Source of the DNA: JAQIBY01 sp963676165
GTDB taxonomy: Bacteria > Bacteroidota > Bacteroidia > Bacteroidales > ML635J-15
Assembly (NCBI GenBank): GCA_963676165.1
Contig: OY781043.1
Span: 3,348,001 to 3,412,000 of the forward strand
Direction: 5' to 3'
Length of the DNA stretch: 64,000 nucleotides
The notes beneath the pieces were generated by a model that saw only the letters and a list, made by a program, of their open reading frames with translations, searched no databases and was not told where the DNA came from. Numbering within the stretch: the first letter of the stretch is position 1; every line of letters begins with the position of its first letter. The position numbers were made by a program, and so were the translations under genes. This document shows positions 40,941-49,577 of this stretch, piece after piece.

Positions 40941-40972
40941 TCAAAATACAATAAAAACACCACTTATTTCCA

Positions 40973-40986
40973 TGTAAAACCTTACA
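40973..40986. promoter_or_regulatory. Candidate Crp/Fnr operator 2
   Basis: TGTAAAACCTTACA: perfect TGTAA/TTACA arms with a 4-nt centre, in the middle of the divergent crp-osmC region. It shares the TGTAAAAC core with operator 1; a third half-site TGTAAG is at about 41008. Confidence 0.5.
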
Positions 40987-41055
40987 ATGATTTACTTGCT
41001 CTATCATGTAAGAACCCAGATCTTTACACCAGTTAATCATTTAAATAATAACATT

Positions 41056-41490
41056 ATGGCAGACTTAAAGTTTAGAATAAAAGCAGAAAGTGCAAATGCA
41101 ACCAAAACAATTGTAAAAGCAAGAGGATTTGAAATCATTGTTGACGAACCAGCAGATCTCGGAGGAAATGATGAAGGTGCAAACCCAGTTGAATACGTAT
41201 TAGCTGCATATTCAGGTTGTTTGAACGTTGTCGGACATTTAGTTGCCAAAGAAATGAATTTTGAACTTCGCAGTTTAAAAATTCAAATGGCAGGAACACT
41301 TAATCCAGCACGTCTTTTTGGACAATCCGAAGAAGAAAGAGCAGGATACAATAAAATTGAGGTAACTTTAAATCCAGACTGTGATGCAGACGAAGCAACA
41401 CTTGAAAAATGGAAAGAAGCTGTTTGCGATCGTTGTCCTGTTTCAGATAACATTAAAAACACAACACCTGTAGAAATCAAAATAAAATAA
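41056..41490 (+). CDS. OsmC/Ohr family protein
   Basis: A 144-residue protein starting 'MADLKFRIKAESANATKT'; an in-frame ATG at 40987 is adjacent to the operator and adds non-conserved residues. The family block 'GGNDEGANPVEYVLAAYSGC' (Cys55) and a second Cys in 'CDRCPVSDNIKNTTPVEI' fit a cysteine-based peroxidase reducing organic hydroperoxides, or a YhfA/OsmC-like thiol protein. It is divergent from a Crp/Fnr regulator, which probably controls it. A terminator follows at 41516-41546. Confidence 0.9.
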   Translation: MADLKFRIKAESANATKTIVKARGFEIIVDEPADLGGNDEGANPVEYVLAAYSGCLNVVGHLVAKEMNFELRSLKIQMAGTLNPARLFGQSEEERAGYNKIEVTLNPDCDADEATLEKWKEAVCDRCPVSDNIKNTTPVEIKIK

Positions 41491-41515
41491 CTTGATTTGA
41501 AAAATGAGATTATGT

Positions 41516-41546
41516 AAAAGGGCTGCCAATTATCGACAGCTCTTTT
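41516..41546 (+). terminator. Terminator of the OsmC-like gene
   Basis: AAAAGGGCTG (41516-41525) pairs with CAGCTCTTTT (41537-41546), one G-T pair. Confidence 0.75.
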
Positions 41547-41548
41547 CG

Positions 41549-41770
41549 CATTTCTATACATCAAGACTAGCGTTCTTACGTGGACACGTAGATGCGAATG
41601 GACAATATTAAGTTAATTGAAAAAGGGAAAACAATTGTCATTCGATGTGTTTGCGAACTCAAGAAAAGAGAGCGGGAGAAGCTTTCAGCTATGAACACAA
41701 TGAATAGCAATTTTCCACTTTCAGCGCTTTGCGCAACTTTAAACTCTAAGCGCAGAATAAAACCTTCAAT
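41549..41770. other. Intergenic stretch with a 14-bp palindrome
   Basis: No supportable gene. A palindrome TACGTGGACACGTA lies at 41577-41590 (six-base arms, 2-nt centre). A 62-codon plus-strand frame (41592-41780) has no family resemblance and runs into the repeat. Confidence 0.4.
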
Positions 41771-41800
41771 TAACTCCTAACTCCTGCCTGCTGACCCCTG
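41771..41800 (-). repeat. CAGGAGTCAGG-type repeat after the deoxynucleoside kinase stop
   Basis: Contains TAACTCCTAACTCCTG (41771-41786) and CTGACCCCTG (41791-41800). Read on the minus strand it begins directly after the stop codon at 41801-41803. Confidence 0.6.
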
Positions 41801-42415
41801 CTAAAATAGTCCGTGAATTTCAGCGTCAATTTTATCAATGATATGGCTTAAATCCTCTTGCTTGTTCATAAAATCAAGATTATCCACATCTATGATCAAC
41901 AATTTCCCAGCATCATAACCTTGAATCCAAGCTTCATAACGCTCATTCAGACGAGTAAGATAATCGAGACGAATGCTGTTTTCATATTTTCTTCCACGTT
42001 TCCCAATTTGGCTAACCAAGGTCGGGACACTTGCTCTAAGATAAATAAGTAAATCGGGAGCATCAATGACACGAGTCATAAGCTCAAACAACGAATAATA
42101 ATTATTAAAATCACGTGTTGACATCAGCCCCATGCTATGTAAGTTAGGGGCAAAAATTGATGCATCTTCATAAATGGTTCTATCCTGTACAACTTTCTTT
42201 CCACTATTTCGAATATTCAGAATCTGGTTAAAACGAGAATTTAGAAAATAAATCTGAAGGTTGAAAGACCAACGTTGCATGTCTTCATAAAAATCGGTGA
42301 GATAAGGATTGTCATCCACATCCTCATAGTGAGGTTCCCATTTATAATGTTTCGCAAGTAAGCGAGTAAGTGTTGTCTTCCCTGATCCAATGTTTCCGGC
42401 TATTGCAATATGCAT
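41801..42415 (-). CDS. Deoxynucleoside kinase
   Basis: A 204-residue cytoplasmic kinase that phosphorylates deoxynucleosides for salvage. The P-loop is 'AGNIGSGKTTL' (residues 6-16), followed by 'WEPHYEDVDDNPYLTDFYED' with the substrate Glu, the DRS-like 'VVQDRTIYEDASIFA', and the lid-region Arg stretch 'QIGKRGRKYENSI'. The form matches the dAK/dGK-type enzymes common in Firmicutes and Bacteroidota. Specificity (dA, dG or dC) is not predictable. It supports a nucleic-acid salvage theme together with the exported nucleases. Confidence 0.94.
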   Translation of the reverse strand: MHIAIAGNIGSGKTTLTRLLAKHYKWEPHYEDVDDNPYLTDFYEDMQRWSFNLQIYFLNSRFNQILNIRNSGKKVVQDRTIYEDASIFAPNLHSMGLMSTRDFNNYYSLFELMTRVIDAPDLLIYLRASVPTLVSQIGKRGRKYENSIRLDYLTRLNERYEAWIQGYDAGKLLIIDVDNLDFMNKQEDLSHIIDKIDAEIHGLF

Positions 42416-42485
42416 AATATCTACTTATTAAAATTGAACACACTAAGATAATATCCTTTTTTTAAATATCCGTGAAATTTCCGGC

Positions 42486-43241
42486 TTAATCTAAATTGAT
42501 TCGTTTTAAATTATCACTTTGCGGATAAATTAACTGTTGATTGACGATTGAAAAGATCTGAATGTCATCTGGTAATTCAATCAATGCATCAAGCTCTGCA
42601 GTAATAAAATTGTAAGCAAACAGTGTGTTCTTATTTATAAAATACAATGTATCATTTTGGATAACAGGAGGAGTGGAGAAATTTAATGGAAGTGTTTTTT
42701 CATAAGCTGCATAAGCATTAAAAACCATCAATCTACCATCGTCAAATGCCAAATACAATTGTCGGTTTTGCTCCTGAAGTAAAATTGGATTGCTTTGATT
42801 TTGCTGTATCTCACCACTACTCAAATCCGTATTCCCAAGGGGATCCACATGAACAACCTGATGTTTATCTGCATCGTATATCCAGAAACCTCCTCGTGAA
42901 GCAGTACATGCCAACACATTGTGATAACGATTGATCCCATCTAATTCAAAAGCCTCTGAAACAGGATTTAAATATTTATCCAAAAACAAAACGGTATTAA
43001 AATCGGCAGAAAACACCATGATGCGCATAGGGTTTGACACATCAAAACTTGTAATGTACGAAGACTGTGGCAAATCAAATTGACAAATGATTTTCCCGTT
43101 TGCATTCAATTTCTCCAAGCGATCAGCCTTTAAAACATAGGCATTACCATACAAATCATATTTTAACTGCAATGTTTGTCCTGAAACCGAGCTCAAAACA
43201 AAGAAAATCAAGAGTGTAAAAAGTACGTTAGTCTTTTGCAT
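42486..43241 (-). CDS. Exported beta-propeller-like protein of unknown function
   Basis: 251 residues from the ATG at 43241, chosen because it begins a proper signal peptide (MQKTNVLFTLLIFFVLSSVS before GQ); an upstream ATG at 43298 adds another hydrophobic stretch and is less likely. The mature part consists of repeated short blades with alternating strands ('YDLYGNAYVLKADRLEKLNA', 'IWIYDADKHQVVHVDPLG'-like segments), as in NHL or WD-type propellers. No catalytic residues are recognised. It has 70 nt to the downstream dNK and may be cotranscribed with it. Confidence 0.72.
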   Translation of the reverse strand: MQKTNVLFTLLIFFVLSSVSGQTLQLKYDLYGNAYVLKADRLEKLNANGKIICQFDLPQSSYITSFDVSNPMRIMVFSADFNTVLFLDKYLNPVSEAFELDGINRYHNVLACTASRGGFWIYDADKHQVVHVDPLGNTDLSSGEIQQNQSNPILLQEQNRQLYLAFDDGRLMVFNAYAAYEKTLPLNFSTPPVIQNDTLYFINKNTLFAYNFITAELDALIELPDDIQIFSIVNQQLIYPQSDNLKRINLD

Positions 43242-43382
43242 GCTTAAAGATACACAAAAAGCAATCAGAGCAAAAATAAAAGCGTAACAGTTGGGCAACT
43301 ACTACGCTTTTGGGTTAAATATCAAGTGAATGAAGACAATCACTCGTTCACTATACTACATCCGGGCAATTTCGGATTAACT

Positions 43383-43904
43383 CTAATCTCTGCAAGATCC
43401 ATCACGAAGTCCATGTCCTCCACTGTGCATTCCTTTTCCACCACGATCACGATGATAATTATCGTTTCTACCAACTTTTCCCTGACGGTTACCATGATGC
43501 ATGTCGTAATACACTTTTTGCTCAGCAGTTAAAAGATTTCGTACTGCAAGATGATGTGCAACTCTAAGTTTTTGCATTTGAGTTTGAATCTCACTCATTT
43601 CATCAATTTTTGCATCAATAGCTTTGACATCTGGATTATCAGCAATCATTAATTTACGTTTTTGAGCACGTAAAATGTCGAGTTCAGCACGCAAGTCTTT
43701 CACTTCCGCAAAATGCGCATTGCGCAATTCTGTAATTTGAGCTTCTTGCTCATCGCTTAAATTTGGAATACGACAATCTTGTCTTTCAAAACCTGAATTT
43801 CCATTTCTTGGCCCATTAAAATTTCTGTTCTGTGCTTGAACTTGAAGAGAGCCCAAAAATAACAGAGCGATAAAAATCTGAGATAAAATTGTTTTTGCTT
43901 TCAT
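43383..43904 (-). CDS. Spy/CpxP-like periplasmic protein
   Basis: A 173-residue exported protein (signal peptide ending 'LQVQA' before QNR). The mature protein is helical, with two LTxxQ-like motifs characteristic of Spy/CpxP: 'NLSDEQEAQITELRNAH' and 'NLLTAEQKVYYDMHHG'. Between them is a long charged helix ('ELDILRAQKRKLMIADNPD'). The C-terminal 40 residues are rich in His, Gly, Arg and Asp ('GGKGMHSGGHGL'), which may bind metals. The family acts as ATP-independent periplasmic chaperones or metal-stress sensors. It is divergent from the antiporter gene. Confidence 0.87.
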   Translation of the reverse strand: MKAKTILSQIFIALLFLGSLQVQAQNRNFNGPRNGNSGFERQDCRIPNLSDEQEAQITELRNAHFAEVKDLRAELDILRAQKRKLMIADNPDVKAIDAKIDEMSEIQTQMQKLRVAHHLAVRNLLTAEQKVYYDMHHGNRQGKVGRNDNYHRDRGGKGMHSGGHGLRDGSCRD

Positions 43905-44039
43905 AATTTTTCGTATTTTGTTTGTTCGTATTTTTGATGCAATAAAAATGTAAAGGTTTAATGGGGGTGAAGTTTGAAATTAGTTATCTGCCAAAAGGCG
44001 AACACGTTTTGTAAATTGATTTTTGAAATATTATAAGCT

Positions 44040-45311
44040 ATGGATATACCAGTTGTTGTATTGTTAGTAGGATTATTGATTTTCGGATCATTTTTTTTCA
44101 ATCGGATTTTTTCAAGTTTATCGATTCCGAGCGCATTGTTTTTTATTGTAGTTGGAATTGTCATTGGGTTTTACATTGATCCCGAATTGTATTTTGGAGA
44201 TGTTGGGGGAAGTTTCGCAGCACTCACACTTAATGTTATCATTTATCTTGTTGGCAAACGTTTCAATTTCAGAAACATTAAAACAGTCCCAACACGTGCA
44301 CTACCATACACATTGCTCAATGTTTTCTTCACCATTGTTCTCATATCAGGAGCAGCGCATTTCATTGGGAAAATGGATTGGACCGCCTCACTTTTCCTCG
44401 GGTTCATATTAAGTGGAACATCATCTGTGATCATTGTACCTATAGTTCAATCATTAAAACTCAAAGACAAAAGTCGAAAAACACTGACTTATGAATCCGT
44501 TTTCACAGATGTCATTTGTATCATTGGCGGACTAATTTTCTTCGAATACATTGTTCACAGCCAAGAAACGGGAGCATCAACAACCGGCATGGTAGCAGAA
44601 TCTGTTCTATTTGGACTATTGTCCGGTGTCATTGCAGGTATATTGTGGGTATTGGTACTCATCAGTATGAAGCGTGTTAAAAACACCATGTTTGCAAGTT
44701 TAGCTTTCATACTTATTATTTTTGGAGCGAGCACAGAATTAGGCTTCAATGGTGGTTTTGCTGTACTTGCTTTCGGTATGATGGCAGGAAATATTGATCA
44801 AAACCCTTTCAAACGTTGGTTTCCACAACGCATGACCGACAAAGCGAAAGAATACACAACAAATGAAAAGAATTTTTTTGATGAAGTCATTTTATTGATA
44901 CAAACTTACTTTTTTGTGTACATGGGTATGATGTTGGAGTACTATTCAACACTGGTTTTCCTTGTTGCATTAGTGCTAATGATCATATTAGTTCTACTAC
45001 GCTGGGTAAGTGTACGTGCCTTTGCATCAAAAGGAATTGATTACAAAGAACGTATTATTATGAGCGTACTTTTACCCAAAGGCATTATCCCGGCAGTCAT
45101 GGCAACCTTTGCATTTGAAATGGGACTACATCAAGGATTAGAGATTATGCAATATGCCTATGCAATCATCATTATCAGTTTGTTTGTAAGCTCAATTCTC
45201 ATTGCAATTGCACGAAAAGATCCGGAGTATTTCGGTAGAATGAAAGACAGAATGCTAAAATCAGGACGGAGTGAAAAACATGAAGAAGAAACTAGTATTC
45301 AAGAAGATTAA
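44040..45311 (+). CDS. Cation/proton antiporter (CPA type)
   Basis: A 423-residue inner-membrane antiporter with about 11-12 helices, exchanging Na+ or K+ for H+. The N-terminus 'MDIPVVVLLVGLLIFGSFFF' and 'SLSIPSALFFIVVGIVIGFY' fit the CPA family, and 'FILSGTSSVIIVPIVQSL' with 'YESVFTDVICIIGGLI' contains the conserved Asp region of the ion site. The last 30 residues are a charged cytoplasmic tail without a TrkA-type regulatory domain. The retropepsin-like gene begins within its last 32 nt, so the two are translationally coupled. Confidence 0.88.
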   Translation: MDIPVVVLLVGLLIFGSFFFNRIFSSLSIPSALFFIVVGIVIGFYIDPELYFGDVGGSFAALTLNVIIYLVGKRFNFRNIKTVPTRALPYTLLNVFFTIVLISGAAHFIGKMDWTASLFLGFILSGTSSVIIVPIVQSLKLKDKSRKTLTYESVFTDVICIIGGLIFFEYIVHSQETGASTTGMVAESVLFGLLSGVIAGILWVLVLISMKRVKNTMFASLAFILIIFGASTELGFNGGFAVLAFGMMAGNIDQNPFKRWFPQRMTDKAKEYTTNEKNFFDEVILLIQTYFFVYMGMMLEYYSTLVFLVALVLMIILVLLRWVSVRAFASKGIDYKERIIMSVLLPKGIIPAVMATFAFEMGLHQGLEIMQYAYAIIIISLFVSSILIAIARKDPEYFGRMKDRMLKSGRSEKHEEETSIQED

Positions 45312-45714
45312 TATTCCTCCTAAGGGAATACATTTATGGCTTAATATTGAGGGAAAAAATCTCGCAAATCAAAGTGGAGTAATTATAGACACAGGTGCCT
45401 CCATGTCAGTTTTTGATCCCGAAATCATGGCAAATTTCCTTCATGACATAGAAAATAGCTCAGAAATGGACATTGCCAGTGGCGTAAATGCTGATATTGA
45501 AAATCCACAGACAGGAAAACTTTCAGGCATACAAATTGATGACTTCATAATTAACAATTTAGAAATTGGAATCATGAATTTGGAACACATACGAAGCATT
45601 TACGAAGCACAATTTAACATGACAATTTGCGGTCTTTTAGGCAGTGATTTTTTGGACAAATTTGATGCACAAATTGATTATAAACAGTCCATTTTAATTC
45701 TATATACAGATTAA
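45280..45714 (+). CDS. Retropepsin-like aspartic protease domain protein
   Basis: 144 residues from ATG 45280; the start lies 32 nt inside the antiporter gene. It is a single-domain pepsin-like fold with the catalytic 'GVIIDTGASMSVFD' (Asp37-Thr-Gly) and the second conserved region 'ICGLLGSDFLDKFDAQIDY' with 'SILIL'. No signal peptide is seen, so it is predicted cytoplasmic. Such single-domain proteins would act as dimers, as retroviral proteases do. The substrate is unknown. Coupling to a cation antiporter is unexpected and may be only positional. Confidence 0.82.
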   Translation: MKKKLVFKKINIPPKGIHLWLNIEGKNLANQSGVIIDTGASMSVFDPEIMANFLHDIENSSEMDIASGVNADIENPQTGKLSGIQIDDFIINNLEIGIMNLEHIRSIYEAQFNMTICGLLGSDFLDKFDAQIDYKQSILILYTD

Positions 45715-45749
45715 CTCATATAAAGCCTTAAGTTTTTAAAAATTATCAA

Positions 45750-45757
45750 TATATTTG
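45750..45757 (+). promoter_or_regulatory. -7 element of secDF
   Basis: TATATTTG matches TAnnTTTG; CTTA 19 nt upstream is a poor -33. The ATG is 38 nt downstream. Confidence 0.45.
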
Positions 45758-45795
45758 CAAGCCAAATTAATTAGATTAATAAAAATTTATGTACA

Positions 45796-48700
45796 ATGCG
45801 GAATAAAGGAGCAGTTATATCGATTTTGGTTCTCCTGACATTGATTGTCATGTATTATTTGTCTTTCAGCCTGAAAACTTACATGGTTGAAAAAGATGCT
45901 AACGAACAAGCTATTGCATTAGCAGACAAAAACCTTGGAGAATCAGCAGATGAAGATTTGAGAGCGAATTTTGTTGATTCAGTAGAATCAGCATATCTTG
46001 ATTCAATTTCAGGAGAAGTCATTTACAATTTCCTAGGAAAACACACGTATCTGGATTGCAAAGCAAGCGAGATTAATTTAGGTCTTGACCTTAAAGGAGG
46101 GATGAATGTAACCCTTGAAATTAAGGCAGAAGACATGGTAAAAGCTCTGGCTAACGACAAGCGTAATCCAAAACTAAACGAAGCCTTAACGCTTGCGAAG
46201 AAAAACAGAGAAAAAGGAAATGAAAACTATGTGGTTTTATTTGTAGAAGCCTATGAGTCTATCGCTCCGGGTGAAAGCATTGCACCATTGTTTATTACTC
46301 CTCAAAACAAAGAGAGAATTACGATTACTTCAACCAACGAAGAAGTTCAAAAATATTTGGAAGAAGAAACTCAATCAGCTTATGATAATGCGTTTGACAT
46401 TTTAAGAAAACGTATTGACCATTTTGGAGTTGTTCAACCTAACATTCAACGTGATGTTGCTGTTAAAGGACGTTTCCATATTGAACTTCCTGGTATTAAA
46501 GATCCTGAACGTGTTAGAGGTCTTCTTCAAGGAACTGCAAAACTTGGGTTCTATGAAACCTACGAATTTGCAGAGATCATTGGAAACCTTGACCAAGCTG
46601 AACGTATCATTGCAAAATCATTAGCAATTGAGGAAGATGTTGTTGAAGAAGAAAACACTGAAAAAGTTGCTGAAGAAACAGTTCCAGAATTACTTGCTGA
46701 AGACAATATTGAACCAGGTATTGAAGGAGGACTCGAAACAGAGGAAACTACACCTGCTGAAACCAGTGAAATCGCACAGCAAAAGCAATATGAAGAAGAA
46801 CATCCATTATTTTTCAAACTGCAACCTAGCATCAACAGAGAAACAGGTCAAGCAGCTAAAGGTCCGGTAATTGGGACAGCACACTTTAAAGATACTGCAC
46901 GTATCAATTACTATCTTAATATGGATGAGGTAAAATCTGTTTTACCTATTGATTTAAAATTTGCATGGACGTTTAAACCAATTCAAAATGCTGAAGGTGG
47001 TTTAATGGAAGGTTATTACAACCTAATTGCACTCAAAGAAACCCGTAAAGGTGGTCCAGTTTTAACTGGTGATGTAGTTGAAAAAGCAACTCGTGATTTT
47101 GGAAACTCTGGTAGTGCTGCTGCTGAAGTAACCATGCTTATGAATAGTGAAGGAGCAAAAGAATGGGCAAAAATCACTGAAAACAACGTAAACAGAAGTA
47201 TTGCAATTGTACTTGACGGTTATGTGTATTCTTATCCAAATGTTTCTGGTAAAATTCCTGGAGGACGTTCTTCCATTACAGGTAACTTTACTCCTGAAGA
47301 AGCAGAAGATTTAGCCAACGTATTGAAATCAGGTAAAATGCCTGCTCCTGCTCGTATTATTTCTGAAGAAATTGTTGGTCCTACTCTAGGTCAAAAAGCA
47401 ATTGATTCTGGTTTAAGATCTTTCATCATCGCATTCTTGGTAGTACTCCTTTATATGATCTTCTATTACAACCGCGCTGGTTGGGTAGCAGACGTTGCTT
47501 TGATTGCAAATATCTTCTTTATCTTTGGATCACTTGCAGCATTTGGAGCTGTACTTACCTTACCTGGTATTGCCGGTATCGTTCTGACTATTGGTATGTC
47601 TGTGGATGCAAACGTACTTATCTACGAGCGTATTCGAGAAGAGCTTGCTGCAGGTAAAGGATTAAAACTTGCAATTGCTGACGGATACAAGAACGCATAT
47701 TCTGCAATTCTTGATGCGAATATCACAACACTCTTGGTAGCTATCATCCTCTTCAAATTTGGAGTTGGACCGATCCAAGGTTTCGCAACCACATTGATTA
47801 TCGGTATCCTTTCATCATTATTCTCTGCTATCTTCATTACACGTTTGATTTTCAACGGTATGATGGGCAAAGACAAAACCTTTAGATTTGATACTAAAAT
47901 CACTCGTAATGCATTCAAAAACCTAAAAATCAAATTCCTTGAAAAACGTAAGGTTGCTTATATGATTTCAGGAACTATCATTTTAATTTCACTTATTTCA
48001 TTAACAGTAAGAGGTTTGAATCCAGGTATTGACTTTACTGGTGGACGTACTTACGTTGTTAAATTTGAGAAAGATGTGGAAGTTCAAAATGTTGCTTCTG
48101 ATTTGGAAGATGTGATTGGAGAAAGACCAATGGTTAAATCTTTCGGAGGCAGTGATCAAGTAAAAATTATCACCAAATACAAAATTGATGATGATTCTGA
48201 ACGCGTTGACAGTGAGGTGGATTCATTGATTTACCTCGGTGTAAAAAACAACTTGCCTGAAAATGCAAGCATGGAAGATTTCCAAAGTGATTTTAAACAA
48301 TCATCACAGAAAGTTGGGCCTTCAATTGCAGATGATATTCTCAGAAAAGCATTTATTGCAATTGGATTATCATTACTTATTATCTTCTTGTATATCTTGA
48401 TTCGTTTCCAGAAATGGCAATATTCACTTGGTGCAATTGCTGCATTGGCGCATGATGTATTGCTTATCCTTGGACTGTTCTCAATTTTCTACTCAATCAT
48501 GCCATTTAGTATGGAAATTGACCAAGCATTCATCGCGGCAATTTTGACTGTTGTTGGTTACTCTATCAATGATACCGTGGTTGTATTTGACCGTATTCGT
48601 GAATTCTTTAAACTTCACCCAAAACGCAACGAAGATGAAAACATCAATAGTGCATTGAATAGTACAATTAGCCGTACCTTCAGTACATCATTAAGTACAT

Positions 48701-48864
48701 TCTTCGTATTGCTTACAATCTTCATCTTCGGTGGTGAGGTAATCCGCGGATTTATCTTTGCATTGCTTGTTGGTATTGTTGTTGGTACATATTCATCTCT
48801 TTTCATTGCAACTCCAATTGCATACGAAATGATGAATAAGAAAAACAAACGCAGAAACAAATAA
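45796..48864 (+). CDS. secDF: Fused protein translocase subunit SecDF
   Basis: A 1022-residue inner-membrane protein joining SecD and SecF; it uses the proton gradient to complete protein export through SecYEG. The SecD half begins with one helix, then the periplasmic P1 domain ('GLDLKGGMNVTLEI', 'ILRKRIDHFGVVQPNIQRDV'), then six helices with 'GMSVDANVLIYERIREEL'. The SecF half starts near residue 700 ('GLNPGIDFTGGRTYVVKF') and ends with six helices ('VGYSINDTVVVFDRIREF'). Residues about 276-336, within P1, are a strongly acidic low-complexity insert of Glu, Thr, Ala and Pro. Single-chain SecDF is typical of Bacteroidota. It has its own promoter and terminator. Confidence 0.96.
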   Translation: MRNKGAVISILVLLTLIVMYYLSFSLKTYMVEKDANEQAIALADKNLGESADEDLRANFVDSVESAYLDSISGEVIYNFLGKHTYLDCKASEINLGLDLKGGMNVTLEIKAEDMVKALANDKRNPKLNEALTLAKKNREKGNENYVVLFVEAYESIAPGESIAPLFITPQNKERITITSTNEEVQKYLEEETQSAYDNAFDILRKRIDHFGVVQPNIQRDVAVKGRFHIELPGIKDPERVRGLLQGTAKLGFYETYEFAEIIGNLDQAERIIAKSLAIEEDVVEEENTEKVAEETVPELLAEDNIEPGIEGGLETEETTPAETSEIAQQKQYEEEHPLFFKLQPSINRETGQAAKGPVIGTAHFKDTARINYYLNMDEVKSVLPIDLKFAWTFKPIQNAEGGLMEGYYNLIALKETRKGGPVLTGDVVEKATRDFGNSGSAAAEVTMLMNSEGAKEWAKITENNVNRSIAIVLDGYVYSYPNVSGKIPGGRSSITGNFTPEEAEDLANVLKSGKMPAPARIISEEIVGPTLGQKAIDSGLRSFIIAFLVVLLYMIFYYNRAGWVADVALIANIFFIFGSLAAFGAVLTLPGIAGIVLTIGMSVDANVLIYERIREELAAGKGLKLAIADGYKNAYSAILDANITTLLVAIILFKFGVGPIQGFATTLIIGILSSLFSAIFITRLIFNGMMGKDKTFRFDTKITRNAFKNLKIKFLEKRKVAYMISGTIILISLISLTVRGLNPGIDFTGGRTYVVKFEKDVEVQNVASDLEDVIGERPMVKSFGGSDQVKIITKYKIDDDSERVDSEVDSLIYLGVKNNLPENASMEDFQSDFKQSSQKVGPSIADDILRKAFIAIGLSLLIIFLYILIRFQKWQYSLGAIAALAHDVLLILGLFSIFYSIMPFSMEIDQAFIAAILTVVGYSINDTVVVFDRIREFFKLHPKRNEDENINSALNSTISRTFSTSLSTFFVLLTIFIFGGEVIRGFIFALLVGIVVGTYSSLFIATPIAYEMMNKKNKRRNK

Positions 48865-48890
48865 TTGATCACAACAATTTGTTAAATATG

Positions 48891-48924
48891 AGCGAGGTTG
48901 CTAAATAGCAACCTCGCTTTTTTT
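48891..48924 (+). terminator. secDF terminator
   Basis: A near-perfect 13-bp palindrome (AGCGAGGTTGCTA 48891-48903 with TAGCAACCTCGCT 48906-48918) followed by a seven-base T-run. Confidence 0.9.
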
Positions 48925-49049
48925 CATGAGTTCAATGTAAGTAATCACGCGAATTACAGAAAGACTAAACAACAAATTTCATCTTTAATTAAGCTTTACT
49001 TAATAAACATTTAGCAAATTCATGCGTTATTGTAGAAAAGTGTATTACC

Positions 49050-49547
49050 ATGAAGCAAATTATAATTCTTTTTGTATTCATCATTTCTGCAGTAGCATTA
49101 AGCTCCTGTGGCGAAGAAGAAAGCAGCGAAAATATTGCTGGCGAAGTTACATATAGCAGTAACTGTAAATCATTTAACAAAAACACAAACGAAATATCGA
49201 ACGATGAGTCATGTGTAGAATTTACGTTCAATGAAAGTGAAATGACTGTTGAACTTGTGCACATCAATGCGGGATTTAATTGCTGTCCCGGGAATATTTT
49301 TGTCGATATAAATCAAACTGGAGACAGTATTATTATTAACGAACATTCAACAGAAAGTTTATGCGACTGCAATTGCTTATATGATGTCAATATCCTACTG
49401 GAAAATATCAAAGCAAAAACATATCAAGTTGTATTTATAGAACCAATGGTTTCTGATGATGAAGCCTTAAGTTTCACTATGGATCTCACCCAACATTCAA
49501 ATGGATCGTATTGTGTGAGTCGAACTGACTACCCTTGGGGAATATAA
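49050..49547 (+). CDS. Cysteine-rich lipoprotein of unknown function
   Basis: A 165-residue lipoprotein: the signal ends 'ISAVALSSC', giving Cys20 as lipid site. The mature part is acidic and beta-rich, with clustered Cys: 'GFNCCPGNIF' near 75 and 'LCDCNCLYDVNILL' near 107, plus Cys at 38, 48 and 152. The spacing of NCCPG and CDCNC, 30 residues apart, suggests two disulfides or a metal site. I have seen similar Cys patterns in Bacteroidota lipoproteins but cannot name a family. It is monocistronic between secDF and a convergent VOC gene. Confidence 0.75.
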   Translation: MKQIIILFVFIISAVALSSCGEEESSENIAGEVTYSSNCKSFNKNTNEISNDESCVEFTFNESEMTVELVHINAGFNCCPGNIFVDINQTGDSIIINEHSTESLCDCNCLYDVNILLENIKAKTYQVVFIEPMVSDDEALSFTMDLTQHSNGSYCVSRTDYPWGI

Positions 49548-49568
49548 AAAAGGTCGCTTTTGCGACCT
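49546..49568 (-). terminator. Terminator between the lipoprotein and VOC genes
   Basis: AGGTCGC (49551-49557) pairs with GCGACCT (49562-49568) around TTTT; the minus strand shows a T-run after the stem, so it chiefly serves the SDR-VOC operon. Confidence 0.75.
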
Positions 49569-49577
49569 AATATTTGT

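Noticed and set aside
41592..41780. A 62-residue plus-strand protein
   Set aside because: Composition is random-looking, there is no ribosome site or promoter, and its 3' end consists of the intergenic repeat.
43242..43298. Upstream start of the propeller-like exported protein
   Set aside because: It would place a second hydrophobic segment before a normal signal peptide; the ATG at 43241 alone gives a standard signal.
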